Origin: Methylococcus sp.
GTDB lineage: Bacteria; Pseudomonadota; Gammaproteobacteria; Methylococcales; Methylococcaceae
Assembly (NCBI GenBank): GCA_028688525.1
Contig: JAQTYA010000008.1
Coordinates: 1-64,000, forward strand
Length of the DNA: 64,000 bases
Direction: 5' to 3'
Position numbers and translations under genes: made by a program. Below are positions 51,900 through 61,380 of the stretch, in pieces (the first letter of the stretch is position 1; each line of letters opens with the position of its first letter). The notes beneath the pieces are model-generated. The model had not been told where the DNA came from and made no database searches. It saw only the letters and a program-made list of their open reading frames with translations.

Positions 51900-52814
51900 A
51901 TGATCAAACAAAGAACCTTGAAGAATGTGATTCGCGCCACTGGCGTGGGTTTGCACACCGGCGAAAAGGTTTATCTCACTCTGCGGCCCGCAGCGCCCAA
52001 CTCCGGCATCAAATTTCGCCGGGTCGATCTTCCCGAGCCCGTGGTGATCGACGCCCGGCCCGACAATGTCGGCGATACCACATTGTCCACCACACTGGTG
52101 AAAGGCGATGTGCGGATCTCGACGGTGGAGCACCTGCTTTCCGCTTTCGCCGGTTTGGGGATCGACAACGCCTATGTCGACGTCAGCGCCCCCGAGGTGC
52201 CGATCATGGACGGCAGCGCCGGGCCTTTCGTTTTTTTGATCCAGTCGGCCGGGGTGCAGGAGCAGGAGGCGCCTAAGCAGTTCATCCGCATCAAGCGGCC
52301 GCTGCAGGTCGAAGACGGCGACAAGTGGGCCCGCTTCGAACCCCACGACGGCTTCAAGGTGACGTTCACTATCGATTTCGACCATCCGGTTTTCGACAAG
52401 GATTCCCAAACGGCCAGCATCGAGTTTTCATCGACCAGCTTCGTCAAGGAGATCGCCCGCGCTCGCACCTTCGGCTTCATGCGCGACATCGAAATGCTGC
52501 GCAAGAACCGCCTGGCTCTGGGCGGCTCCATGGACAACGCCATTGTCGTGGACAAATTTCGGGTACTCAACGAGGATGGCCTGCGCAGTGGCGACGAGTT
52601 CGTCAAGCATAAGATCCTCGACGCCATCGGCGATCTCTATCTCTTGGGGCATAGCCTGATCGGCTCGTTCACCGGTCACAAATCCGGCCACGGCCTCAAT
52701 AATCACTTGCTGCGGCAGCTCCTGCAGACTCGCGACGCCTGGGAAATGGTGAGCTTCGAGGACGAGAAGTACGCGCCGATTTCCTACATGCGGACGGCGC
52801 CTGCGGCGCGCTGA
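51900..52814 (+). CDS. lpxC: UDP-3-O-acyl-GlcNAc deacetylase LpxC
   Basis: A 304-residue zinc hydrolase, the committed step of lipid A synthesis. It starts [19 protein letters not shown]. The zinc-binding His lies in [18 protein letters not shown] and the others in [20 protein letters not shown], which contains HKxxDxxGDL. LPKYGF-like motifs and the catalytic Glu are in place. It closes the dcw cluster at its usual site after ftsZ. secM/secA do not follow; a dciA-like gene converges instead. Confidence 0.97.
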   Translation: MIKQRTLKNVIRATGVGLHTGEKVYLTLRPAAPNSGIKFRRVDLPEPVVIDARPDNVGDTTLSTTLVKGDVRISTVEHLLSAFAGLGIDNAYVDVSAPEVPIMDGSAGPFVFLIQSAGVQEQEAPKQFIRIKRPLQVEDGDKWARFEPHDGFKVTFTIDFDHPVFDKDSQTASIEFSSTSFVKEIARARTFGFMRDIEMLRKNRLALGGSMDNAIVVDKFRVLNEDGLRSGDEFVKHKILDAIGDLYLLGHSLIGSFTGHKSGHGLNNHLLRQLLQTRDAWEMVSFEDEKYAPISYMRTAPAAR

Positions 52815-52818
52815 CCGG

Positions 52819-53283
52819 TCAGCGCGGCACCCGGCGCAGGGTGCCGCATAGGCGCAGCAAGGCCGCGCCGATTTCGCTGTCGCTCGTCTGCGCTGCCGCT
52901 TCAAGCGCGGCGATAGTCTGCGGGACGGGCCAGTTGTGAGCAGGCCGCGGCGGCGCGGCACAGGACGCCTCCAAGGCCATGTGCAGGGTTTTGACCTTAC
53001 CCTGACGAAACCGGCCTTGGCCTGAGCTCGCCAGCGTTTCGATGATCTTGGGCAGGTAGAAGCGCAACTGCGCGGTCCAGGCTCCCGACTCGGCATAAAG
53101 CACTAGGATGTCGTTTCCGGCCACGCAGTCCAGGCAGCGGTCAGCCAGCGGCGGCGGCAGCGTTTGCTTTATGGTTTTCAGCAAGTTCCGGTGATTTTCG
53201 ATCCGTTCCAGGCAAGCGCCCAGGACTTTCTTCGGGATGAGTTCGGAGACTCGGGAGGGCTGGGTTTCGTTCATGGGGCTCAC
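52819..53283 (-). CDS. DciA-like protein (DUF721)
   Basis: A 154-residue protein of the DUF721/DciA family, members of which help load the replicative helicase DnaB. The KH-like core is visible: LKTIKQTLPPPLADRCLDCVAGNDILVLYAESGAWTAQLRFYLPKII at about residues 35-82, with the typical W-x-A/T-x-L-R segment. The GTG start at 53283 overlaps the stop of the acetyltransferase gene; ATG 53274 is the alternative. DUF721 genes are often next to lpxC and secA in gammaproteobacteria. Confidence 0.8.
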   Translation of the reverse strand: MSPMNETQPSRVSELIPKKVLGACLERIENHRNLLKTIKQTLPPPLADRCLDCVAGNDILVLYAESGAWTAQLRFYLPKIIETLASSGQGRFRQGKVKTLHMALEASCAAPPRPAHNWPVPQTIAALEAAAQTSDSEIGAALLRLCGTLRRVPR

Positions 53284-55958
53284 AAAGGCCGGAACACTTG
53301 CACGACGGAAGCGTCGTCTGCTGCCGGGGTTGCCGCGAATCCTAGCGCTTCCATGAATTGCAGCATTTTGCCGTTGCCGGCCAAAACCTCGCCCTGCAGC
53401 TTTTGTATGCCTTTTTCACGGGCGGCATCGGCGAGCGTAGCCATCAGGCGCGCGCCGATGCCGCGTCGCTGCCAGCCGTCGGCGACGACGATGGCGAATT
53501 CGGCGCTTTCCCCGCCGGGATTGCTGAAAAACCGCGCTACGGCCACTTCCGTCTCACGTCCATCCTGCTCCACGGTCGCGATCAGAGCCAACTCCCGGTG
53601 GTAATCGAGCTGAGTCAATCGGACTAGCATATCGGGGCTAAGCTCTTGGACTGACTGCATGAAGCGGAAGTATTTCGCTTCATGGGACAGGGCGCGGACA
53701 AACTCCTGTTCCATCTCGGCATCTTCGGGCCGTATCGGGCGGATCGTGATCCGGGTGCCGTCGCCGAGTTGTAGCCGGCTTACCCATTGTTCGGGATAAG
53801 GATGGATCGCCATGTGGTCATAGCGTTTGCGTCCTGGCGGAGGGTGTCGCACGAGGATGCGGGCGTCCAGCGCGTAAACCCCATTCTCGTCGGCGACCAG
53901 CGGATTGATGTCCAGTTCGCGGATCTGCGGCAGCTCGCATACCATTTCGGACACCCGCTGCAGAGTCTGGATGAGTGCCTCCATCCGGATGGGCGGCAGG
54001 TTGCGGAACTCGCCTAGTGCGGCCGAGATACGCGTCTGGCCGATCAAGGTACGGGCGATGTGCGCGTTGATCGGCGGCAGGCCGATCGCCCGGTCCCGGC
54101 TGATTTCGACCGCCGTGCCGCCAGTGCCGAAGCCGATCACAGGTCCGAATACCGGATCGTCGATCACGCCGACCAGCAGTTCCCTCCCGTTCCTGCCGGC
54201 ATACATTTTTTCCACTGAAACGCCTTCGATGCGGGCGTCCGGTTTGCGCCGGGCGACCCGTGCCAGGAGCTCGTTGTAGGCCTGCCGCACCGATTCGGCG
54301 TGGGTCACATTGAGCATCACCCCGTCCACATCGGATTTGTGGGTAATGTCGGGCGACAGGATTTTCAGGGCTACGGGAAATCCCAGATACTCCGCCGCCG
54401 CAAGGGCTTCGTTGGGAGAATGAGCGGCCAATGCCGGCAGCATGGGAATATGAAAGGCGCCGAGAATCGCCCTTGTTTCCAGCGGTGTGAGCAGGCTGCG
54501 CTTGTCTCCCAGTGCGCCCTCGACGATCAGGTGTGCGCCGGCGATGTCGGGAGGGGCGAGTTCGGTCAAGGGGCCGGGCACCTGCAGCAGCATCTGCTGG
54601 TTGCGGTGATATTCGGCCAGGAAGCTGAAGGCTTCGGTCGCGCTTTCGGGATTGGGAAAGCTGGGAATACCTCGTTCGGTGAAAAACGACCTGCCGTCGC
54701 AGACCTGGGTTTCGCCGAGCCAGCAGGCCAGCACCGGCTTCTTTGAGTCTCCGATGGCAGCGACGGTCTGCCGGGCGGCGGCCGTGGGGTCGGTCATGGC
54801 CTGGGGGGTGAGCATGACCAGGAGTCCATCCACGCCGGGATCGCCGAGGCAGGCTTCAACCGCGGCGGCGTACCGGTCCGGCGTGGCGTCGCCGAGGATA
54901 TCGATGGGGTTGCCGTGCGACCAGCAAGCCGGCAGAGCCGCGCTCAGTCGTTGCAAGGTGCCATCGGACAGCTCTGCTAGCCGTAGCCGGCGTTCGACCG
55001 CGGCGTCCGTAGCCATGACTCCTGGGCCGCCGGCGTTGGTGACGATGGCGAGGTGCTCGCCGTGGACGTGGTGAGCGCTGGCCAGCAATTGGGCGGCGGC
55101 GAACAGCTGTTCGATGGTTTTGGCGCGGACCACGCCGGCCCGCTTGAGCGCGGCGTCGAATACGTCGTCGGCGCCGACGAGGGCGCCGGTGTGGGACACG
55201 GCGGCGCGGGAGCCTTCGGCATAGCGGCCGGCCTTGATGACGATGACCGGCTTGAGCCGGGCCGCCGCCCTCAGTCCGCTCATGAAGCGGCGGGCGTCGC
55301 GGACGCCTTCCACGTAGACCAGGATGCTGCGGGTTTCGTGGTCCAGGGCCAGGTAGTCGAGCACGTCGCCGAAATCGATGTCGTAAGCCGCACCGATCGA
55401 GGCGACCAGGGAAAATCCGATGCGGTGGGCGCTGGCCCAGTCGACGATCGCCGTGCATAGCGCGCCGGACTGGGAAACCAGTGCTAGGCCGCCGGGCAAG
55501 GCCACATTATTGCTGAAAGTGGCATTGAGATTCAGGCTGGGCCGCATCAGCCCTAGGCAGTTCGGGCCGAGCAGGCGGATGCCATAGTTGCGCGCTTCGG
55601 CCATGAGCGAGCGAGACAGGCTTAGCCCTTGGCTGTCGGCGGCGCCGAAGCCGGCCGAGAACACGATTGCGGCGCGGACGTTCTGCTCGCCACAGTCCCG
55701 CAGGATCGAGGGGATCGTCGACGCTGGCGTGGCGATCAGCGCTAAGTCGACAGGGCCTTCGACCTCGCCCAAGTTCCGGTAACAGCGCCGGCCCAGGATC
55801 TCATCGTGCTTCGGATTGATGGGGTAGGCCGGGCCGGCGAAGCCGCCGTCGAGAAGATTCTGGAAAACCCGGAACCCCACTGATTCGCGGCGTTCGCTGG
55901 CGCCGAACACGGCGAGGGCCCGTGGTTGAATCAAGGTGTCCAGATATTGGCCCGCCAC
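53280..55958 (-). CDS. Acyl-CoA synthetase (NDP-forming)/GNAT acetyltransferase fusion (PatZ/Pka-like)
   Basis: An 892-residue protein lysine acetyltransferase of the PatZ/YfiQ type. In order: CoA-binding domain (about residues 1-130, VFGASERRESVGFRVF), succinyl-CoA-ligase-like domain with the conserved SHTGALVG, an ATP-grasp domain (about 480-700, with FPVALKILSPDITHKSD) and a C-terminal GNAT domain (about 725-892, IRPIRPEDAEMEQEF; WQRRGIGARLM). In relatives the ligase-like part senses acetyl-CoA and the GNAT part acetylates acetyl-CoA synthetase and other proteins. It ends overlapping the dciA-like start. Confidence 0.93.
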   Translation of the reverse strand: MAGQYLDTLIQPRALAVFGASERRESVGFRVFQNLLDGGFAGPAYPINPKHDEILGRRCYRNLGEVEGPVDLALIATPASTIPSILRDCGEQNVRAAIVFSAGFGAADSQGLSLSRSLMAEARNYGIRLLGPNCLGLMRPSLNLNATFSNNVALPGGLALVSQSGALCTAIVDWASAHRIGFSLVASIGAAYDIDFGDVLDYLALDHETRSILVYVEGVRDARRFMSGLRAAARLKPVIVIKAGRYAEGSRAAVSHTGALVGADDVFDAALKRAGVVRAKTIEQLFAAAQLLASAHHVHGEHLAIVTNAGGPGVMATDAAVERRLRLAELSDGTLQRLSAALPACWSHGNPIDILGDATPDRYAAAVEACLGDPGVDGLLVMLTPQAMTDPTAAARQTVAAIGDSKKPVLACWLGETQVCDGRSFFTERGIPSFPNPESATEAFSFLAEYHRNQQMLLQVPGPLTELAPPDIAGAHLIVEGALGDKRSLLTPLETRAILGAFHIPMLPALAAHSPNEALAAAEYLGFPVALKILSPDITHKSDVDGVMLNVTHAESVRQAYNELLARVARRKPDARIEGVSVEKMYAGRNGRELLVGVIDDPVFGPVIGFGTGGTAVEISRDRAIGLPPINAHIARTLIGQTRISAALGEFRNLPPIRMEALIQTLQRVSEMVCELPQIRELDINPLVADENGVYALDARILVRHPPPGRKRYDHMAIHPYPEQWVSRLQLGDGTRITIRPIRPEDAEMEQEFVRALSHEAKYFRFMQSVQELSPDMLVRLTQLDYHRELALIATVEQDGRETEVAVARFFSNPGGESAEFAIVVADGWQRRGIGARLMATLADAAREKGIQKLQGEVLAGNGKMLQFMEALGFAATPAADDASVVQVFRPL

Positions 55959-55972
55959 GCCGGTGCTCCGGA

Positions 55973-56632
55973 TCAGGCCGTGCCGGGCAGCAGCGGAACG
56001 AACATTGCCGGTTCCACGGGGAGAGTTTCGTAGCCTGCTTCGGTTCGGGTGACACGGTGCAGCATCTGGTTGCCGGCTTCTCCGACCGGCGCGACCAGTA
56101 CGCCGCCTACGGCGAGTTGGTTCAGCAAGGCTTCAGGCAAGCGCATCGGAGCAGCGGTTACCAGGATGCCGTCGAAGGGCCCGTATTCGTGCCAGCCCAG
56201 GTAGCCGTCGCCGTGTTTCAGGCGGATGTTTCTGAGCTTCAGGTCGGACAGGCTGCGGATGGCTCGATCCTGCAGCGCTTCTATGCGTTCTACCGAATAC
56301 ACCTTGCCGACCTGCTGTGCCAATACAGCGGTCTGGTAGCCCGAACCGGTGCCGACTTCCAGTACCCGGCGCAGCGGTCCGGCTTCGATCAGGAGTTCGG
56401 TCATCCGGGCGACGGTGTAAGGCTGCGAGATGGTTTGGCCGAAGCCGATCGGCAGCGCGTTATCCTCATAGGCTCGGCTGGCGAAGGCATCTTCGACGAA
56501 GATGTGGCGCGGGACGTTCAGCATCGCATCCAGCACTCTAGGGTGGCGAATACCCAGTTCGCGCAGCCGGTTCACCATGCGCTCGCGGGTGCGCGGCGAT
56601 GTCATGCCGATGCCCCGCAGGCGGACATTCAT
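55973..56632 (-). CDS. pcm: Protein-L-isoaspartate O-methyltransferase Pcm
   Basis: A 219-residue SAM methyltransferase that starts repair of isoaspartyl residues. [16 protein letters not shown] is the SAM loop, and the early [17 protein letters not shown] and [14 protein letters not shown] are Pcm signatures. The start at ATG 56632 overlaps the surE stop by four bases; the longer reading runs into surE. The surE-pcm order is conserved across gammaproteobacteria (there followed by nlpD-rpoS, not here). Confidence 0.96.
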   Translation of the reverse strand: MNVRLRGIGMTSPRTRERMVNRLRELGIRHPRVLDAMLNVPRHIFVEDAFASRAYEDNALPIGFGQTISQPYTVARMTELLIEAGPLRRVLEVGTGSGYQTAVLAQQVGKVYSVERIEALQDRAIRSLSDLKLRNIRLKHGDGYLGWHEYGPFDGILVTAAPMRLPEALLNQLAVGGVLVAPVGEAGNQMLHRVTRTEAGYETLPVEPAMFVPLLPGTA

Positions 56633-57384
56633 GCGGCAGCTCCGCCGGGCAGCCAGGCTCCAAGCTGGCTCAGGCGCTCGTAACGGGTGAGGTCGATCTG
56701 CAGCGGGGTGACTGAGACGCAATGGTTGCGGATGGCGTGGAAATCGGTGCCGGGACCGGCGTCGGCCTCTGGGCCGGCACAGCCCACCCAGAAAATCTCC
56801 CGGCCGCGCGGATCCTGGGTGCGGATCACCGGTTCCGCCTTGTGGCGCGCACCCAGCCGGGTGGCTTGGTAACCCTTGAGTTCCGCCAGCGGAATGTCCG
56901 GGACATTGACGTTGAGTATGGTGTCCGCCGGCAGCGGGTTTTCGCGGATGCGCCCCAAGAGTTCCACGGCTACCCGTGCCGCGGTCTCGAAGTGCTGCGG
57001 ATTATGAGCGGCGAGTGAAATCGCCACCGCCGGCAGGCCGAGGAAACGACCCTCGGTGGCGGCGGCGACGGTGCCGGAATAGATCACGTCGTCGCCCAGG
57101 TTGGCGCCATGGTTGATGCCGGCGAAGACCATGTCCGGTTCGTTGTCCAGCAGCCCAGTGATGGCCAGATGTACGCAATCGGTAGGGGTGCCGTCGACCC
57201 GGATGAAGCCGTTCTCAGCCTCGGAGGCGCGCAACGGACGCTCCAGGGTGAGGGAGTTGCTCGCGCCGCTGCGGTTGCGCTCGGGGGCGACCACCGTGAT
57301 TTTGGCCAATGGGGAAAGCGCGTCGGCCAGGGCACGGAGGCCGGGCGCGGCATAACCGTCGTCGTTGCTAAGGAGAATGTGCAT
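56629..57384 (-). CDS. surE: 5'/3'-nucleotidase SurE
   Basis: A 251-residue metal-dependent phosphatase acting on nucleoside monophosphates and short polyphosphate. The N-terminus [16 protein letters not shown] has the metal-binding DD. Further motifs: [27 protein letters not shown], and [28 protein letters not shown] lies seven bases before ATG 57384. First gene of the surE-pcm pair. Confidence 0.96.
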   Translation of the reverse strand: MHILLSNDDGYAAPGLRALADALSPLAKITVVAPERNRSGASNSLTLERPLRASEAENGFIRVDGTPTDCVHLAITGLLDNEPDMVFAGINHGANLGDDVIYSGTVAAATEGRFLGLPAVAISLAAHNPQHFETAARVAVELLGRIRENPLPADTILNVNVPDIPLAELKGYQATRLGARHKAEPVIRTQDPRGREIFWVGCAGPEADAGPGTDFHAIRNHCVSVTPLQIDLTRYERLSQLGAWLPGGAAA

Positions 57385-57440
57385 GTAGGCGGGGCGATCG
57401 ATGGATGAGATTCATTTTACATAGAATACACCGTGCCCGC

Positions 57441-57467
57441 TTGGGCGCTGCGTTATAACGGTATAAT
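57441..57467 (+). promoter_or_regulatory. Candidate promoter upstream of the ZIP transporter
   Basis: TATAAT at 57462-57467 is preceded after 15 bases by TTGGGC. The -10 is perfect, the spacing short. It lies 79 bases before the ZIP transporter start, in the divergent region shared with surE. No Zur-like operator was recognised. Confidence 0.45.
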
Positions 57468-57545
57468 CCTGCGTGCAGGCCGGTATTGGGCCGGCGACAC
57501 TCAATCTCTTAAACCGGACATTGACGGCGACCAGCGGGAGCGGCC

Positions 57546-58469
57546 ATGGCAGCGATTGTCTTCAAGGAACTGGGCGAGCGGATCAAGGCCTGCCCCTTGG
57601 CGCAGCGGTACCTGGCATTGCCGCTGCTGATGCAACGCTTGGCGGCGGTCGCTTCAGGCGTCGCCGCGCTCACCCTGATTCTCGCGCTGGTTTACATCTA
57701 TATCAGCCCGGTCATCGCCAGCGGTATTCTGGCGAGTGTGCTGGCGGGGCTGGCGACCGGCGCCGGTGCCTTGCCTGCGTTATTCGTCCGCGAGGTGTCG
57801 CACCGGACCCTGTGCATCATGCTGGGCGGCGCGGCCGGTGTGATGCTGGCCGCGACCGCGTTCTCCCTGATCGTGCCGGGCATCGAATACGGCAATCAGG
57901 TCTGGCCCGGCAAGGGCATCTTCGCGGTGGCGATCGGCATGCTAACGGGCGCGCTATTCTTGGAGCTGGCCGACCGCGTGCTGCCTTACGAGCGCTTTCT
58001 GGCGGAAAAGGGCGAACTGATCGGTTCGCTCAAAAAAATCTGGCTGTTCATAGTCGCCATCACTTTGCACAATTTCCCGGAAGGTATGGCGGTCGGCGTC
58101 AGTTTCGGCGGCGGCGACTACCATGACGGCGTCGCCTTGGCGATTGCCGTCGGTCTGCAGAACATTCCCGAAGGGCTTGCGGTCGCCATGCCTCTGGTCG
58201 GCATGGGTTACAACCGCAGGCAGGCGGTACTGATCGCGACGTTCACCGGTCTGGTGGAACCCCTAGGGGCAGTCATGGGCCTGGGCATGGTTGCTGCGTT
58301 TTTCCCCTTGCTGCCGCTCGGCATGGCATTCGCCGCCGGCGCCATGCTGTTCGTCATCAGCGATGACATCATTCCGGAGACCCAGTCCCGCGGCAAAATG
58401 CGCTCGGCGACTTTCGCGGTGATGATCGGCTTCGTCGTCATGATGATTCTTGACAACCTGTTCGGCTGA
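57546..58469 (+). CDS. ZIP family metal transporter
   Basis: A 307-residue inner-membrane transporter of the ZIP family (zinc or other divalent metals). About eight helices follow a 30-residue N-terminal stretch. The binuclear metal motifs HNFPEGMAVG and QNIPEGLAVAMPL are in adjacent helices, as in ZIPB/ZupT. The second motif has Asn where E. coli ZupT has His-rich surroundings, so selectivity is open. Followed directly by another cation transporter gene. Confidence 0.92.
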   Translation: MAAIVFKELGERIKACPLAQRYLALPLLMQRLAAVASGVAALTLILALVYIYISPVIASGILASVLAGLATGAGALPALFVREVSHRTLCIMLGGAAGVMLAATAFSLIVPGIEYGNQVWPGKGIFAVAIGMLTGALFLELADRVLPYERFLAEKGELIGSLKKIWLFIVAITLHNFPEGMAVGVSFGGGDYHDGVALAIAVGLQNIPEGLAVAMPLVGMGYNRRQAVLIATFTGLVEPLGAVMGLGMVAAFFPLLPLGMAFAAGAMLFVISDDIIPETQSRGKMRSATFAVMIGFVVMMILDNLFG

Positions 58470-58470
58470 A

Positions 58471-59139
58471 ATGTCCTGCTTCTGGTCTTGGAGCTTGCCC
58501 GAATGGGCGAACTCATCCTCGCTGCCGTCCGGTGCCCTGGAATGGGCGACCGCATCGGCCACCACCGTTGCCCTTATCGCAGCCGCCGAGATCGGCGACA
58601 AGAGCCAGCTGGTTTGCATGACGCTGGCCGCCCGGCATCGCGCGCTGCCGGTTCTGCTCGGCGCGGTGACGGCATTCGCTCTGCTCAATCTAGCGGCCGT
58701 GCTGTTCGGTGCGGCGCTGGTCCATTGGGTGCCCAGGCCAGTCGTCGCCGGAGCGGTCGCCCTCTTGTTCCTGGGATTCGGCTTGAAATCGGTGCTGGCG
58801 CGGGAAGAAGCCAAGGGCGAAACGGTAGAGGAAAAACCGGGGCACGGCATTTTTGTCACGACCTTCTTGATGATCCTATTCGCCGAATTCGGCGACAAGA
58901 CCCAGCTTGCCGTAGCCGGGCTGGGAACTTCGGCCGTTCCTTCGGCAGTCTGGGTCGGAGCTACTGTGGCCTTGTCGGCGACTTCGGTTTTGGGGGTATG
59001 GGCCGGACGTACCGTGCTGCAAAAAATCCCCCTGGTTTGGCTGCACCGTTTTAGCGGCGTGTTGTTTCTCTCCTTGGCTGTCTATGCCGGCATGGAGGCG
59101 GTGCCGGCAGGGTGGCAGTTCATCCGGTCGTTCGGCTGA
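58471..59139 (+). CDS. TMEM165/GDT1 family cation transporter
   Basis: A 222-residue membrane protein with two repeated halves, each with the family motif: AAEIGDKSQLVCM near residues 39-51 and FAEFGDKTQLAVA near 139-151. GDT1-family proteins export or antiport Mn2+/Ca2+. The start at ATG 58471 lies one base past the ZIP stop; a longer reading begins inside that gene. The next gene, a glycosyltransferase, starts within its stop (TGATG). Confidence 0.9.
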   Translation: MSCFWSWSLPEWANSSSLPSGALEWATASATTVALIAAAEIGDKSQLVCMTLAARHRALPVLLGAVTAFALLNLAAVLFGAALVHWVPRPVVAGAVALLFLGFGLKSVLAREEAKGETVEEKPGHGIFVTTFLMILFAEFGDKTQLAVAGLGTSAVPSAVWVGATVALSATSVLGVWAGRTVLQKIPLVWLHRFSGVLFLSLAVYAGMEAVPAGWQFIRSFG

Positions 59140-60290
59140 TGGTCGTACCGGTTCCGCCCATGGAGGTTCTGCCTACGGTCTTTCCCCGCCGGCATATCGC
59201 TCTGTTCGGACCGAGTTTCGGCGAGGGCGGGGTGGCGCGCGACATCGTCAATCTCGCCAACGGCTTCGTCCGGGCCGGGATGGAGGTCAGCGTGCTGGTG
59301 AACCGTCCCAACGAGCTGTTTATGGAGCAGCTCTATCCGGAGGTCCGCCAGAAGGTATTGCCGAGCCGCAGCGACCGGGGGCTGGCGCGCGAGCTGCTGG
59401 TCTTCATTCGAGCGCATTGGCCGGCGGTGGTGTTGACCACCGAAGAACGCGACGATGGCATCGCCGTCGCGGTGCGCGAAGAACTCAAAGACGCTCGCGT
59501 GCGCTTCTTCCTGCGCATGGTCACCACCTTGTCGGTACGGTTGGCGAACCAGTACCGGTTCCGGCTGAACCGGGCCCTGTATCGCCGTAAGCTGCGGCGG
59601 ATCTATTCCCGCTGCGACGGGCTGATCTGCAATTCCGAAGGCGTGGCCGACGATCTGGTGTCGTTCCTGGATTTGCCGCGCGGCGGAATCGCCGTCCTGC
59701 CGAACCCTACGGTCACGCCCGAATTGCTGGCGGCGGCGCGCGAGCCCATCGCCCACCCCTGGTTCGCGGCCGGCGAGCCGCCGGTGATCCTGGGGGCGGG
59801 GCGGTTGGGCCGGGCCAAGGATTTCGGTACCTTGCTCAAGGCCTTCGCCTTGCTCCGCAGCAACCGGCCTTGCCGGCTGATGATCCTCGGCCAGGGGCGC
59901 CAAAAAGAAAAGTTAGAAGCGCAAGCTCGTGAGCTGGAGGTGGAAGCCGACTTCGAGCTGCCGGGTTTTGTATCCAATCCCTACGCCTACATGGCGCAGG
60001 CCGGGCTATTCGTGCTGTCCTCGCTCTGGGAAGGCTGCCCGAACGTGCTCATCGAGGCGATGGCGGTCGGCACGCCGGTAGTTGCCACGGACTGCCGCAG
60101 CGGACCGCGGGAGATCCTGCAGGGCGGGCGGTTCGGCCCGCTGGTGCCGTTGCGCGACCCCGCCGCTATGGCCGAAGCCATGGCGGAGACGCTCGATCTC
60201 CCTTTATCTTCCGCCGTGCTCCGCGAAGCGGTGCAGGGCTATACCCTGGAAAGCAGCATCCAAAAGCACCTGGAAGCGTTTTTTCCTTGA
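59139..60290 (+). CDS. Glycosyltransferase family 4 (group 1)
   Basis: A 383-residue GT-B glycosyltransferase. The N-terminal half starts HIALFGPSFGEGGVARDIVNLANGF, the donor-binding half has ILGAGRLGRAKDFGTLLKAF, FVLSSLWEGCPNVLIEAMAVGTPVVATDC. The EX7E region (SLWEGCPNVLIEAM) is preserved. Donor and acceptor are unknown. It is translationally coupled to the GDT1-family gene and converges with a second GT4 gene. Confidence 0.9.
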   Translation: MVVPVPPMEVLPTVFPRRHIALFGPSFGEGGVARDIVNLANGFVRAGMEVSVLVNRPNELFMEQLYPEVRQKVLPSRSDRGLARELLVFIRAHWPAVVLTTEERDDGIAVAVREELKDARVRFFLRMVTTLSVRLANQYRFRLNRALYRRKLRRIYSRCDGLICNSEGVADDLVSFLDLPRGGIAVLPNPTVTPELLAAAREPIAHPWFAAGEPPVILGAGRLGRAKDFGTLLKAFALLRSNRPCRLMILGQGRQKEKLEAQARELEVEADFELPGFVSNPYAYMAQAGLFVLSSLWEGCPNVLIEAMAVGTPVVATDCRSGPREILQGGRFGPLVPLRDPAAMAEAMAETLDLPLSSAVLREAVQGYTLESSIQKHLEAFFP

Positions 60291-60297
60291 CTGGCCC

Positions 60298-61380
60298 TCA
60301 TAGCCAGCCGCAAGCTCTGGCGATGTTTTCTTCCCGTTTTTCCCAGGAAAAATCGCGGGCGCGTTCCGCTGCGGCATGGGCGAGCCGGACGGCCAAGTCG
60401 CGGTCGGATTGCAGCCGCTGCACGGCTGCGACCCAGGCTTCAACGTCTTCGGGGTCGACCAGCAGGGCAGTCTTCTCGTGTTCCAGCAGTTCCCGCAGCA
60501 CCGGCAAGTTGCTGGCGATGATGGGCCGTCCCGCGGCCAAAGCCTCGAACAGTTTCATCGGGCTCATGGAGTCGGCGGTGGCGAGCTGTGGCGGATAGGG
60601 CAGCAGGGTGATGTCGGTGCGGCCGTACCAGCCGGGCACCTCGTGGTGCGGCACGAAAGGGCGGGATTCCACGTTGGCCGGCGCGGCGAAATCCGAGCCC
60701 GGTTCGGCTTCGCCGATCAGCACGGCTTTGCCGATGCCGCGCCGCGCCAGGGCGTCGAAGATATGCAGTCCGCGGTCCGCCGCCAGCGTGCCCAGATAGA
60801 CGAAAGTCGGGTGATCGAGCCGGGCCGGGTCGAACTTCGGCAGTCTGGCATAGGCTTTCAAATCGACCGCGTTGGGCGCGACCAGGATGCGCTCCGGATC
60901 GGCGCCGGCTTCGATCAGCACCCGGGCGGCGGCGCGGCTGACCGGCACCAGCCAGTCGATGGTCCGGCTGCGGTGGCAGCCCACCACGTGATCCATCCAT
61001 CCGCCCTGGATCAGGTCGCGGTCGGCGTCGTGGATTTCCAGCACGTGGCGCAGGCCGAACCGAGCCAGCCAGCGGCTGACGATCAGGTTGTGGGTAAAGA
61101 TGCCGCGGGCCCTGCGCAGCTCGCCCAGATGGCGGACGAAGAACGGCCACAGGCCGAAGCGGGTGTGCAGCCAGGGGCTCAAGCGCAGATCAATTTCGTC
61201 GTCGATCCCGAAGTCGCGCAGGCGTGCAGTCACCTCGACGCCTTTGGCCGGGGGCAAGTACAAGCGAGTCGGCACGCCGATCCGGTCGAAGCTTTCGACC
61301 ACGTGCAGCGCTTGGATCAGATTGGCGCCGTTGCGGTGCAAACGGCAGCGCGCGACATAGATTAAAGGTGCATCGGTCAT
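60298..61380 (-). CDS. Glycosyltransferase family 4
   Basis: A 360-residue GT-B enzyme of a different branch from its convergent neighbour. It begins PLIYVARCRLHRNGANLIQALHVVESF. The donor-binding half has FVYLGTLAADRGLHIF, and the EX7E-like SPMKLFEALAAGRPIIASN. It converges with the first GT by seven bases between stops. ATG overlaps the sulfotransferase stop by four bases; acceptor may be the sulfated or another glycan, by context only. Confidence 0.88.
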   Translation of the reverse strand: MTDAPLIYVARCRLHRNGANLIQALHVVESFDRIGVPTRLYLPPAKGVEVTARLRDFGIDDEIDLRLSPWLHTRFGLWPFFVRHLGELRRARGIFTHNLIVSRWLARFGLRHVLEIHDADRDLIQGGWMDHVVGCHRSRTIDWLVPVSRAAARVLIEAGADPERILVAPNAVDLKAYARLPKFDPARLDHPTFVYLGTLAADRGLHIFDALARRGIGKAVLIGEAEPGSDFAAPANVESRPFVPHHEVPGWYGRTDITLLPYPPQLATADSMSPMKLFEALAAGRPIIASNLPVLRELLEHEKTALLVDPEDVEAWVAAVQRLQSDRDLAVRLAHAAAERARDFSWEKREENIARACGWL

